DNA of 59,213 nucleotides from Treponema sp. (GTDB lineage: Bacteria > Spirochaetota > Spirochaetia > Treponematales > Breznakiellaceae). Below, in pieces: positions 1 through 7,723 of the stretch. Location: positions 1 through 59,213 of the forward strand of contig WQSF01000008.1 in the NCBI GenBank assembly GCA_009788065.1, in the 5' to 3' direction. How positions within the stretch are numbered: the first letter of the stretch is position 1; every line of letters begins with the position of its first letter. A model generated the notes under the pieces. That model made no database searches and had not been told where the DNA came from. It saw only the letters and a program-made list of their open reading frames with translations. The translations under genes and the position numbers were made by a program.

Positions 1-60
1 CTGAGTTACCTTGAGGGACCTGTCCGCAAACATTGCGCTTAGGTTGTGATTGATGATCAT
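1..60 (-). CDS. flaB: Flagellin FlaB-type filament protein, 5' end only
   Basis: The last codons visible on the minus strand read MIINHNLSAMFADRSLKVTQ, the hallmark N-terminus of spirochaetal FlaB core flagellins (usual start MIINHNxSAMFAxR). Only 20 residues are inside the window; the rest runs off the left edge. A strong ribosome binding site (AAGGAGG) lies about 7 nt before the ATG and a sigma-28-like promoter lies about 100 nt upstream. A 7-bp inverted repeat (84-99) sits in the leader and could form a hairpin in the mRNA. FlaB subunits form the core of the periplasmic flagellar filament that drives spirochaete motility. Treponemes carry several flaB paralogues, and which one this is cannot be told from 20 residues. 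Confidence 0.9.
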   Translation of the reverse strand, partial: MIINHNLSAMFADRSLKVTQ

Positions 61-159
61 AAGATCCTCCTTGAATATTGGCAGAAGCATCCATGCTTCC
101 GATTTGAATTTTCTCCCTGCTGAATCCGCGGAAACCCGGCGGGATTTATTCAATTTAGA

Positions 160-187
160 TTTTCGGCAATAGGGAGGAAAAACTTTA
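160..187 (-). promoter_or_regulatory. Sigma-28 (FliA)-type promoter of flaB
   Basis: On the minus strand TAAAGTTT (180-187) is followed after 12 nt by GCCGAAAA (160-167). The flagellar sigma factor consensus is TAAAGTTT-N11-GCCGATAA, so the -35 half is perfect, the -10 half has one mismatch, and the spacer is one base longer than the enteric consensus. It points at flaB, which fits sigma-28 control of late flagellar genes. Confidence 0.75.
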
Positions 188-210
188 ATTAAATTTTAAA
201 AAATTATTAA

Positions 211-588
211 TTATTTTGGGAATACTATCAGCGGACGGCGGTGTCCTGTCTGCTGTAAGGCTGACCCTTCGGGGAGGCTCATATCGTGCTGTTGAGGAGC
301 CTGAGGTTTTTCTACGACCGGCTGGGGTTCTACTTTTACCGGTTTTACGGCTTTTGGAACAGGCGGTTTAGTGGCTGGTTTTTCAGCCGGTTTATTTACA
401 GTTTTTGAGACAGGTTTTTTTACTGCAGATTTTGAAGGCGCTTTTTTTGTCGTTGTTTTCGCGGCTGGTTTGGCGGTTTTTTTTACAGCCGGTTTTGCTT
501 TGGGCGCTGCGGCTTTTGCCGCGGTATTTTTAACCGCAGGCTTTTTCGCCGTTTTTGTTGTTTTACTACCCGTTTTTGTATTTCTCAT
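211..588 (-). CDS. Lysine/alanine/proline-rich basic protein, histone H1-like
   Basis: A protein of 125 residues made almost entirely of Lys, Ala, Pro, Thr and Val in loose AKKP/KPAxK repeats up to about residue 95, resembling the tails of eukaryotic H1 and of bacterial H1-like proteins. It ends in a less repetitive tail containing TGHRRPLIVFPK. I chose the ATG at 588 because AAGG lies 7 nt upstream; a GTG three codons earlier overlaps that site. A -10-like TATAAT lies at 615-620. No enzyme domain, signal peptide or membrane segment is visible, so nucleic-acid binding is inferred from composition alone. The plus-strand reading frame over it is a shadow of the repeats. Confidence 0.7.
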   Translation of the reverse strand: MRNTKTGSKTTKTAKKPAVKNTAAKAAAPKAKPAVKKTAKPAAKTTTKKAPSKSAVKKPVSKTVNKPAEKPATKPPVPKAVKPVKVEPQPVVEKPQAPQQHDMSLPEGSALQQTGHRRPLIVFPK

Positions 589-614
589 TAAATACACCTT
601 CTATTGTGAATCAA

Positions 615-620
615 ATTATA
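615..620 (-). promoter_or_regulatory. Probable -10 box of the basic-protein gene
   Basis: TATAAT on the minus strand, preceded directly by TG, 26 nt before the chosen ATG. No good -35 hexamer is visible at 16-18 nt, so the assignment rests on the -10 alone. Confidence 0.4.
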
Positions 621-679
621 CATTTATCATTATTATAACATAAAATTTTAACAATGGAAACAGGTTTTTTATATTTTTT

Positions 680-2914
680 TTAGTTATTTATACTGACTTT
701 TAGACATATTGACTTCCAGCGCCATAAAATCGGTCCTTTTGCGATTCTGAGGCGAATCGCGTCCTCAATCGCGCGAAAATCTTCGTTGGACAAGGCTCCA
801 AACATGAAAGAACCCCAGCGGGATTGTTCCGTATTAAACCATGCGGACAGGTCTTTTTCGGTAATCAGGCGTTCTTCCTGCTGGTCGATTAAACTGCTTG
901 ATACGCAAAACCCGTTTTCTTTAAAAGCAGAAATAAGTTCGTTTTCATCCCATATTTCTGACGCAGAAGTTTTATTATTACTAAAATCCTTAAAAAAAGA
1001 AATCTCCGCATTTTCGAGTTTGGAAGAAAGATCGTTCTGAGCGCACTCAAACGACAGAATTCGCGAAATACGTTCTCCTAACTGTACAGGTGAGTAAAAT
1101 ATTACAAGATTGCCTTTTTTGGCAAGAAGAGATTTTGCGCAGACTGCAAAAGAAGAAAGTTTTGTATTAAATCTTTGCGCGCGGATCAAGATATGATCGA
1201 ATTCACTGCAGGAAAACCATTTTTCGCATTGCTCGGCAGAGGGGAGCAGCTCCTGAGATATTTCAACTAACGGTTTTTCTGTTTCATTTAAAGCGCAAGC
1301 GTATTGTAAAAGAGCGTCTTTTGCGTTTTCGCTGTTTACGAGAGCCGCTGTAAGCCCTTCAGGGCAGCGCCTGAGGCTTTCCCAAAGTAAAAGTCCGTCG
1401 TTTGCAAGAGGAATTAGAACGCGCGACTGGCGGGAAGGGGAGGCGGTTTTAAAAATCGAATCTCTGACGTTTAAAAGCAGTTTGCTTCGTCCAGATTCAA
1501 GTCTTTTAAACCATCCTTCGCGTCCTTTGGAAGCCGCAGACCATGTTAAAAGTTCAGATTCGCTCTGTCCCTCTGCGAGAACTATAGCCGCTTGCAATTC
1601 GCGTTTGCGCAAAACATCCTCGCGTATTTTTCCTTCGTAACCGATTTCTGACGGAATGTAAAAAGCCCTTCCGCGCAATGTATTTGGCAGGTACTGCTGC
1701 GCCGCCCAATGATCCCTGTAAGCGTGCGGATAAATATATCCTTCGCCGTGACCGAAACTTTCCGCGTCTCTGGAAGCGTCTCTCAAGTGGTTTGGCACTT
1801 CCGCGTCTTCGCGTTCAACTTCCTTAAGCACGTCAAAATACGCCATTGCGGTGTTTGATTTCGGTGCTGTCGCAAGATACAAACATGCCTGTGAAAGCGG
1901 GAAATTTCCTTCGGGAAAGCCGATCCGCTCGAAAGCCTGAGCGCAGGACATTACGACAGAAAGCGCCATAGGATCAGCAAGACCGACATCTTCGCTTGCA
2001 AGAATTATCATTCTTCTAAAAATAAATTTTGGATCTTCTCCGGCTCGAACCATTTTTGAAAGCCAGTAAAGCGCCGCGTCGGGATCGCTTCCGCGAACGC
2101 TTTTAATAAAAGCGCTTATGGTGTCAAAGTGATAGTCGCCGTCGCGGTCGTACAACAAAGCACGGCGCTGAATGCTTTCTTCGGCAGCTTCCATGGAGAT
2201 AATTATTTTTTCGCCTTCTTTTGGCGGCCACGGTGTTACGCTTGTTTCAACGGCGAGTTCGATGGCGTTTAACAGGCTTCTCGCGTCGCCGCCAGCGACT
2301 TCAACAAGGTGTTCAATGGCGCCTTCCTCAAAAACTACATTCCATTTTCCGTAGCCGCGTTCCTTGTCCGCGATTGTCCGGCGTGCTGTTTCCATTAAAC
2401 CTTCGTTATCAAGAGGTATTAACTGAAAAATTCTGCTTCGGCTTACAAGCGCGCGGTTAACCTCGAAAAAAGGGTTTTCAGTTGTAGCTCCCACAAGGAT
2501 TACGGTTCCGTTTTCAACCCAGGGGAGCAGGGCGTCCTGCTGGGCTTTATTCCAGCGGTGGACTTCGTCTACAAATAAAATTGTTCTTTTGCTGTAAAGA
2601 CGGAAACGGTCGTCAGAGCGGTCTATAACTTCGCGTATGTCTTTTACCCCTGACAGAACGGCGTTTAACTTTTCAAATGCGGCTCTTGTTGTGTTCGCGA
2701 TAACGGCGGCAAGAGATGTTTTACCGGTTCCAGGCGGTCCGTATAAAATAATCGATGAAAGTCTGTCAGCCTGTATCGCGCGGCGAAGGAGTCTTCCCTG
2801 TCCTACAATGTGATCCTGCCCGATTATATCTTCCAGCGTGCGGGGACGCATTCTGTCCGCCAAAGGGCTTAAGGCATGAGTTTTATCGTTTTTTGCGCTG
2901 AAAAGGTCAGACAT
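680..2914 (-). CDS. rarA: RarA/MgsA AAA+ ATPase with a C-terminal methyltransferase-like domain
   Basis: Residues 1 to about 450 are a full replication-associated recombination protein RarA: Walker A GPPGTGKT (59-66), Walker [10 protein letters not shown] (112-120), sensor-1 GATTEN (142-147), the arginine-finger region SRSRIF (158-163), then the helical clamp-loader-like and tetramerisation domains. RarA acts at stalled or gapped replication forks. RarA is normally about 420-450 residues; this one has 744. Residues 495-740 look like a class I Rossmann methyltransferase fold: a strand RVLIPL plus a glycine-poor loop, an acidic end of strand 2 (ALVNSEN), FDHILIRAQ at the strand-4 place and GNLVIFYS at strand 5. 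The usual GxGxG is not conserved, so the domain may be inactive. There is no Shine-Dalgarno; a promoter lies immediately upstream. Confidence 0.9.
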   Translation of the reverse strand: MSDLFSAKNDKTHALSPLADRMRPRTLEDIIGQDHIVGQGRLLRRAIQADRLSSIILYGPPGTGKTSLAAVIANTTRAAFEKLNAVLSGVKDIREVIDRSDDRFRLYSKRTILFVDEVHRWNKAQQDALLPWVENGTVILVGATTENPFFEVNRALVSRSRIFQLIPLDNEGLMETARRTIADKERGYGKWNVVFEEGAIEHLVEVAGGDARSLLNAIELAVETSVTPWPPKEGEKIIISMEAAEESIQRRALLYDRDGDYHFDTISAFIKSVRGSDPDAALYWLSKMVRAGEDPKFIFRRMIILASEDVGLADPMALSVVMSCAQAFERIGFPEGNFPLSQACLYLATAPKSNTAMAYFDVLKEVEREDAEVPNHLRDASRDAESFGHGEGYIYPHAYRDHWAAQQYLPNTLRGRAFYIPSEIGYEGKIREDVLRKRELQAAIVLAEGQSESELLTWSAASKGREGWFKRLESGRSKLLLNVRDSIFKTASPSRQSRVLIPLANDGLLLWESLRRCPEGLTAALVNSENAKDALLQYACALNETEKPLVEISQELLPSAEQCEKWFSCSEFDHILIRAQRFNTKLSSFAVCAKSLLAKKGNLVIFYSPVQLGERISRILSFECAQNDLSSKLENAEISFFKDFSNNKTSASEIWDENELISAFKENGFCVSSSLIDQQEERLITEKDLSAWFNTEQSRWGSFMFGALSNEDFRAIEDAIRLRIAKGPILWRWKSICLKVSINN

Positions 2915-2921
2915 CAGGTAT

Positions 2922-2951
2922 AGAATAGCAGATTATTCTTCCGCGTTCCAA
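2922..2951 (-). promoter_or_regulatory. Promoter giving a nearly leaderless rarA mRNA
   Basis: Minus-strand TTGGAA (2946-2951), an 18-nt spacer, TATTCT (2922-2927), then only 7 nt before the ATG at 2914. Transcription would begin at or just before the start codon. It lies over the 3' end of the preceding lipoprotein gene. Confidence 0.45.
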
Positions 2952-4186
2952 TACCATTCACCCCTTTGATTTTTGCGGTATGAAAAAACTCCTCCCTGAT
3001 GGGTAGAGGCAAAAAGCGTTCTTTCATTGTCAATTTCATAAGGCGTTTGAATTATATGATTTATTGTGTTCGGCCCTAATGATGATTTAAACCGCGAGTG
3101 ACTGTCAACGCTTGACGGCGACTGGTTTCCGGGTTCCAAAAATTCTGTCGATGCTACATTGCCGTCAGGATTCACTTTTAATTCAACATATCCGTGTGTA
3201 AATTCCGTTGTATCGGTATAGTCAATCCTGTCCTGTCTTCCAGCTAAAAGCAGAGCCGCAACTGTTATCGCCTTGCCGTTTTCGTCCTGTTTAACAGCGC
3301 CGTCTCCGTCGTATTCAAGCTCATACCAAACGGCAAGAGCTCCTGTGGAAACATTCCTTTTTATCTGGAAATTCGCGATTGGAGTTATATTTTCGTTTGT
3401 AACATTTAAAAGATTTCCGCTTCGGGAAATTGCCGCGACTTTATCATTGATATTTATAATTCCAGTAAAACCGTTTCTGTTTCTCGCTTCATCAAGAGTG
3501 GTGCCGGGAATTTTAACCGCTTCCCCGCCTAAAGTCATGTAATATAATCCGTTCATTGAACATAAATAATAGCAGCCGCCGCTGAAAGCGATTCCGTTTA
3601 ACATAGTCAGCCTCGGCTGTTCAGAAACAGAGATCAATGTAGACATCGAATCCGGCTCTTCCGCAAAATAATATGAATACGATATCTTCTCATCTTTTAC
3701 AAACATAGCGCTGAAAAACAGAATTTTATCTAAGGCGAATATGGATTGCGCGTCAGCGTTTTCGCTTGGAATTATAATATCTTCGTATTGCGCGGGTGAG
3801 GATGAATAATTCATGCGTCTTATAACACCCTTGCCGTTACTGTCTTCCATGCATAAATAAAGATATGTTTCGGTTGCTGTTATATCCCTGATCCAAAACT
3901 GCATATCATATCTTCTGCCGCATGTACAACTGGGAAGATTTCCTTTTTTATCCCGCGCGCAAACACACCATCCTGTGTCAACTGTCTTACTGTACCGCCA
4001 TAATGATTTACCGGACGCTACCCACAAGAAGTTCCCTGATACCGCGAATTTTGTAGGCGAGCCGCTGATCTTGGGATCATTGGGTTCGATCTCTTCGCTG
4101 ATATTAAAGAAAATGGGATCTTTGCATGATCCGATATTTAAAATAATCAAAGTAAAAATAATTATTATTAAAAAAGTTTTTTTCAT
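2933..4186 (-). CDS. Putative lipoprotein of unknown function
   Basis: The protein has about 417 residues. It starts MKKTFL, followed by a hydrophobic stretch and a lipobox-like NIGSC, so it is predicted to be exported and lipid-anchored. I use the ATG at 4186, not the longer upstream frame, because the longer version places 44 residues before the signal peptide and because AGGTG lies about 8 nt before 4186. The body has repeated short beta-type stretches of the form W/Y-hydrophobic-G, plausible for a beta-propeller, and a cysteine-rich patch CVCARDKKGNLPSCTCG near residue 80. It lies 14 nt after a beta-barrel protein gene and is probably co-transcribed with it, which suggests an envelope role. 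I do not recognise a named family. Confidence 0.75.
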   Translation of the reverse strand: MKKTFLIIIIFTLIILNIGSCKDPIFFNISEEIEPNDPKISGSPTKFAVSGNFLWVASGKSLWRYSKTVDTGWCVCARDKKGNLPSCTCGRRYDMQFWIRDITATETYLYLCMEDSNGKGVIRRMNYSSSPAQYEDIIIPSENADAQSIFALDKILFFSAMFVKDEKISYSYYFAEEPDSMSTLISVSEQPRLTMLNGIAFSGGCYYLCSMNGLYYMTLGGEAVKIPGTTLDEARNRNGFTGIININDKVAAISRSGNLLNVTNENITPIANFQIKRNVSTGALAVWYELEYDGDGAVKQDENGKAITVAALLLAGRQDRIDYTDTTEFTHGYVELKVNPDGNVASTEFLEPGNQSPSSVDSHSRFKSSLGPNTINHIIQTPYEIDNERTLFASTHQGGVFSYRKNQRGEWYWNAEE

Positions 4187-4200
4187 TTGCTTCACCTGCC

Positions 4201-4860
4201 TTAAAAATGATAACGCGCGGATAAGATTAAATCCACAAAATGCCCGTCTACATTTTTTGACCTGTCGTTTGTCCACTGCGGGTACCAGTAATAATTGGAC
4301 GTTATCCCGAACGACCATTCGTGAGTCGCTCTGAAAAACGCGGACAGACCGCCTTTTAAATACATTCCAAAGTAGCCGGAACGTTTATCGCTGTTACTGT
4401 GTTTCTGCAATGTCATGCCAATCGTAAAAGCGGCGGGAAATTCAAACCGTCCTATAACATACTGAGCGCCGAATCTCGCGCCGAGGGATACAATGTAAAT
4501 AACGTTATTCGCAATTGTCGGAAAGAAAATTAAACCAAGCTCGCCGCCGAGAAAAAAATATGAATTTAAATAATAGTTATACGAGAGCATTCCGGTTCCG
4601 CCGATAGGAGGATCGACGTTATTGGGTCTTTTATCTCTCTTTTTATATGATTCGTTTCCAATCACGCCGTCCTGCGTGCTTATAAAAGCGACAGGAAACG
4701 CCACGCCAAGGGAGATAATAAATGTCTGATCTCCCCTTGAATATAAATCTGAAACATAATCTTCCCAATCATCGATGGAAGGCTCGCTGTCTTCCTGAGC
4801 AAAAAGCATGACAGGCAAGCCCAAGAATAATATTAATAGTAAGGCACCTGCCTTTTGCAT
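4201..4860 (-). CDS. Small outer-membrane beta-barrel protein
   Basis: The protein has 219 residues with a clear signal peptide ending LFAQ/ED. The mature part alternates polar and hydrophobic residues with many Tyr, Phe and Gly, has girdles such as YNYYLNSYFFLGGELG, and ends in Phe (LSARYHF), the usual C-terminal signature of outer-membrane barrels recognised by the BAM machinery. It resembles the eight-stranded barrel type of treponemes (TP0733-like, from memory). A Shine-Dalgarno AGGAG lies before the ATG. It is the first gene of a two-gene unit with the lipoprotein that follows, and the pair may form an envelope complex, though no ligand can be inferred. Confidence 0.75.
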   Translation of the reverse strand: MQKAGALLLILFLGLPVMLFAQEDSEPSIDDWEDYVSDLYSRGDQTFIISLGVAFPVAFISTQDGVIGNESYKKRDKRPNNVDPPIGGTGMLSYNYYLNSYFFLGGELGLIFFPTIANNVIYIVSLGARFGAQYVIGRFEFPAAFTIGMTLQKHSNSDKRSGYFGMYLKGGLSAFFRATHEWSFGITSNYYWYPQWTNDRSKNVDGHFVDLILSARYHF

Positions 4861-4964
4861 ATTTTCTCCTTAAAACGCTGTATTACACGTTTACATTACT
4901 TTATTTCTCTTCTTTATTCAACAACGGAAACGGCTGACGGGTTACTGGTAAAAACCGTCTCTTG

Positions 4965-5771
4965 TTAATTATTGATGTTTTGCTCCATTCGCAAATAATC
5001 AAGCAAAATCGGGTATCTTGTCAGCATATCCCCGTAACGTTCCAGTTCGTCAAAGCGCAGTTGGGTTTCGATATGGGTCTGCGCTCTTTTTCCGAATGAA
5101 GAGTTGAGATAATCGCGCTGGCTTTTCAAGAAATCCTCGTAAATTTGGCGAATTTCTCTGTAAAGGACGAAATCAGGGTACTTAGCCGTGTATATTTTTA
5201 AGGAAAAATCCATTATTTCAGGGAAATTTTCGTTAATTTCCTTATCCAGCCGCGCGTCAGGGTTCCCGGACATTATCTGTTCGAGGCGCGCACTGTCGTT
5301 ACCGGAGGACGAAAGGATGCGGAGTATAAGAACTTCGATGTTTTTTGCCGTATTTTCCATGTAGTAATCGAGTTCCTCCTGATTTGTAAGGTTATACTCA
5401 TTGGCGACAGGTACAAGCATCTGGGGATCAAGGCTGTAACTAATTTCCCCGTACAGATTCCATGAAAAATCGGCATTAGAAAGACCTACGAAGGATGAAT
5501 AAACATCACCGGACGGGAGGGAACTTTTAAAATTGATAGGGTATTTGTATTGATCAAGGGTGAAAACAGATATTTTTACGTTTGTAGGTATTAATTTATA
5601 CCAAATCCACCGGAATTCACCGGATTTTACGGGTTTAAGATCCAAACCGTGGGTTTTAGAAATAACAACGCCGTATTTTCCCGGAGGAACAGAAAATTGC
5701 ACCCATCCGAACACAAAGGCTGTGCCGCCGACGATTACAAGTATCAACAGGGTTAATAAAAACTTCTTCAT
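4965..5771 (-). CDS. Band-7/SPFH-like membrane-anchored protein
   Basis: The protein has 268 residues. An N-terminal hydrophobic segment (about 4-24) acts as a signal anchor and is followed by SVPPGKYGVVISKTHGLD, the typical entry of the SPFH/stomatin domain, with a beta-rich part to about residue 120. The remainder is helical and charged (about 130-268), as in the C-terminal part of such proteins. SPFH proteins form large oligomeric rings in membranes and often partner with proteases, but no protease gene lies next to it. The gene has no Shine-Dalgarno; a promoter ends five bases before the ATG. The divergent neighbour is a small membrane protein. Family assignment comes from the motif only. 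Confidence 0.6.
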   Translation of the reverse strand: MKKFLLTLLILVIVGGTAFVFGWVQFSVPPGKYGVVISKTHGLDLKPVKSGEFRWIWYKLIPTNVKISVFTLDQYKYPINFKSSLPSGDVYSSFVGLSNADFSWNLYGEISYSLDPQMLVPVANEYNLTNQEELDYYMENTAKNIEVLILRILSSSGNDSARLEQIMSGNPDARLDKEINENFPEIMDFSLKIYTAKYPDFVLYREIRQIYEDFLKSQRDYLNSSFGKRAQTHIETQLRFDELERYGDMLTRYPILLDYLRMEQNINN

Positions 5772-5776
5772 AATAT

Positions 5777-5806
5777 ATTATATTATGTATATTGATATTT
5801 TATCAA
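5777..5806 (-). promoter_or_regulatory. Promoter giving a leaderless mRNA for the band-7-like gene
   Basis: Minus-strand TTGATA (5801-5806), an 18-nt spacer, TATAAT (5777-5782), then ATATT and the ATG at 5771. With the normal 6-7 nt from -10 to transcription start, the mRNA would begin at the start codon. Confidence 0.6.
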
Positions 5807-5826
5807 CACGATTATAGGGAACGGAA

Positions 5827-6156
5827 ATGGAGAATGACAGAAGATCCAGAAGGCCTGTGATAGGGCTTTTAGCAATCAGTTTAGCGGTATCTTTAGCGTC
5901 ATTGATCGTATACATAATAGATCCTGAATTTTCCGATGAAACATTATTTTTGCTGTTAAACATTATTCAATATTCGTCTTTTATGGTTTGCGTCTGCTCA
6001 TTATACAAATTGCTGGAAAGCAGTTATTATATTATTACAAGACCTGCAAGAGCGCGGCATATAAGAATAGCGCCGTATATTATTTTTATTATATACGGGC
6101 TTGCCGCCATTTTTATGGAAGCGTTTATTGTCGCCATATCAAGAGGAAACGCATGA
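5827..6156 (+). CDS. Small conserved membrane protein upstream of aroH
   Basis: The protein has 109 residues with a short basic start (MENDRRSRR) and three hydrophobic helices (about 11-31, 40-60 and 80-103) separated by short charged loops, one of them strongly basic (RPARARHIR). AGGGA lies before the ATG. Its stop overlaps the aroH start (ATGA), so the two are translationally coupled. No family is recognised. Its function is unknown, and a link to aromatic amino acid metabolism is only suggested by the overlap. Confidence 0.7.
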   Translation: MENDRRSRRPVIGLLAISLAVSLASLIVYIIDPEFSDETLFLLLNIIQYSSFMVCVCSLYKLLESSYYIITRPARARHIRIAPYIIFIIYGLAAIFMEAFIVAISRGNA

Positions 6157-6521
6157 AAAAACTATACGCCCTAAGAGGCGCCGTCCAATGTGAAAATAAA
6201 GAAGACGATATTATCATCTGGATCGGCAGGATGTACGGTGATTTATTAAAAACCAATAATTTAGATGAATCAAATATTGTGTCTATTATGTTTTCTGTAA
6301 CAAACGATCTAAACGCATTAAGCCCCTGCACAGCGCTGCGTAAAGCCGGACACGCGGGAGGCGGCATGGCTCTGTTCGCCTCGCAGGAACCAGAAGTAAA
6401 AAATTCTCTCGAAAGAACAGTCAGAGTAATTGTCCACTGCTATCTGGAAGAAAACTCAAAACCAAACCACGTATATTTGAACGGCGCGGAAGTTTTAAGA
6501 CCGGATCGGGTTAAGAAATAA
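6153..6521 (+). CDS. aroH: Chorismate mutase, AroH class
   Basis: The enzyme converts chorismate to prephenate, the first step toward Phe and Tyr. The 122 residues match the monofunctional Bacillus subtilis AroH type: RGAV at the N-terminus (active-site Arg), SVTNDLNALSPCTALRKAG in the middle, QE at the catalytic Glu position, RVIVH with the key Arg, then HVYLNGAEVLRPD at the C-terminus. The residue matching Cys75 of the B. subtilis enzyme appears to be Ala (FASQE versus TCMQE). The start is the ATG at 6153 with AGAGGA upstream, overlapping the previous gene by 4 nt; a longer open frame upstream belongs to the overlapping membrane-protein gene. Chorismate synthase AroC is encoded separately at 21.1-22.1 kb. 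Confidence 0.9.
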   Translation: MKKLYALRGAVQCENKEDDIIIWIGRMYGDLLKTNNLDESNIVSIMFSVTNDLNALSPCTALRKAGHAGGGMALFASQEPEVKNSLERTVRVIVHCYLEENSKPNHVYLNGAEVLRPDRVKK

Positions 6522-6562
6522 AAGTAAAAGCATCTCTTTGCGATCTCTGCAAGAAACCATTT

Positions 6563-7600
6563 CTATTCGATTTTTATAATGTCCCACACTTTGGAGGTTT
6601 CCTGACCGATTCGCCAGAAGCCTACGGCTTTAATGTTCATTGATTTGTACAATTCCATACGCGCTGAGATTGAATATTCGTCTTCGAAATATACTTTTAC
6701 AGTGACATCGGGTTTGTAATCAAAAGTGGGAATGCCGTTTTCGTAGCTGATATCTTTTATACGATGGGTTTCCAGTAATTTTTCGGTTGTAGAGTAAACA
6801 AGAGCACGTGAATGATTTTGACTTTCCCACGCGCGTCCGTAGAAAGGAATACCCATTACAAGTTTTTCTGCTCCTATTACGCGCATTGAATATTCCGCAA
6901 CGCTCCGGCACCAGCGAAGGGATGAAACAGGTCCTGGTTTACTGCCGCTCCAATGTTCGTCATAAGCCATTATAAAAATCCTGTCCGCAAGCGGTTTTAT
7001 TTTTTCATAATCGTAAACATCATTCGCTAACTGTCTTGTTCTCCCGTAAAGCGCTATGGAAAATATTTTTTCTTTGGGAAGCCCCGCTTTAAGTTCTTTT
7101 AAAAATGAAAGAAACGCTTCTCCCGATCTTGGCGGAATATTTTCAAAATCGATATTTAGTCCGTCGTAACCCGCGGTTGCTGCGATTAAATCTGAAATTA
7201 ACGCGCTTCGCTGAGGGCTTCCGGGAAGAAGGGTAAAATAGGTAAGCGCCTGGCTTGCGCAGGTTACGGTTAAATGCGCTTTTCCTGAAAACGCCGGAAG
7301 ATTCTGTCTTTTGGGAACGGCAGTTAATTTTCCGTAGACGTCAACTTCGGCGCCGAAATGGCATACATCCGTAAGCGGCATCCCGCTTTTTAAAGCCGCC
7401 TCCTGCCCGGCGATTACATAACCCCACACTTCCTTGAATGTTGACACAGGCAGAACCTTGCCGTGTTCATGGACAAAAACGATAAGAGAGTCATCCAGAT
7501 TTTGATCTTTTTCATCAGACGCTGTAATTTTACTCGCGCTTGAACAACTGTTAAACATGGTTAATATTAACATAAAAAGGCAGATAATTTGCTTCATCAT
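6563..7600 (-). CDS. Glycoside hydrolase family 18 lipoprotein (YaaH/chitinase-like)
   Basis: The protein has 345 residues with a signal peptide ending in a lipobox (FNSC), so it is an envelope lipoprotein. The catalytic GH18 motif DGLNIDFE is at 146-153, with Glu153 as the acid/base, and the barrel strand IMAYDEHW follows at about 212. GFWRIGQE near the C-terminus fits the last strand. GH18 enzymes cut beta-1,4 GlcNAc linkages in chitin or peptidoglycan; a peptidoglycan role, as for spore-type YaaH relatives, or a chitin role in a gut organism is possible. Two ATG codons stand in tandem at the start, and GATAAT lies just upstream without a Shine-Dalgarno. Confidence 0.85.
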   Translation of the reverse strand: MMKQIICLFMLILTMFNSCSSASKITASDEKDQNLDDSLIVFVHEHGKVLPVSTFKEVWGYVIAGQEAALKSGMPLTDVCHFGAEVDVYGKLTAVPKRQNLPAFSGKAHLTVTCASQALTYFTLLPGSPQRSALISDLIAATAGYDGLNIDFENIPPRSGEAFLSFLKELKAGLPKEKIFSIALYGRTRQLANDVYDYEKIKPLADRIFIMAYDEHWSGSKPGPVSSLRWCRSVAEYSMRVIGAEKLVMGIPFYGRAWESQNHSRALVYSTTEKLLETHRIKDISYENGIPTFDYKPDVTVKVYFEDEYSISARMELYKSMNIKAVGFWRIGQETSKVWDIIKIE

Positions 7601-7723
7601 TTAATTATCGCTTGTTTATGCGTATGTAATTAGAGTGTATTGCTTAAATTATCATGATATTTAAATATTCGAAAGGCAATTTTTGGAAAATTTATTTTTA
7701 AAATTCTCGGTTAGTTATTCTTT

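Noticed and set aside
371-643. Plus-strand Ala/Phe/Val-rich open frame
   Set aside because: It is the mirror of the Lys/Ala repeats of the basic protein on the minus strand, with no ribosome site.
5988-6152. Upstream extension of the aroH frame
   Set aside because: Homology to AroH begins at the ATG at 6153, and the extension overlaps the membrane-protein gene in another frame.
6531-6560. Fragment CTCTTTGCGATCTCTGC between aroH and the GH18 gene
   Set aside because: It resembles part of the 53.4-kb palindromic element but is too short and lacks the second arm, so chance or an old remnant cannot be separated.
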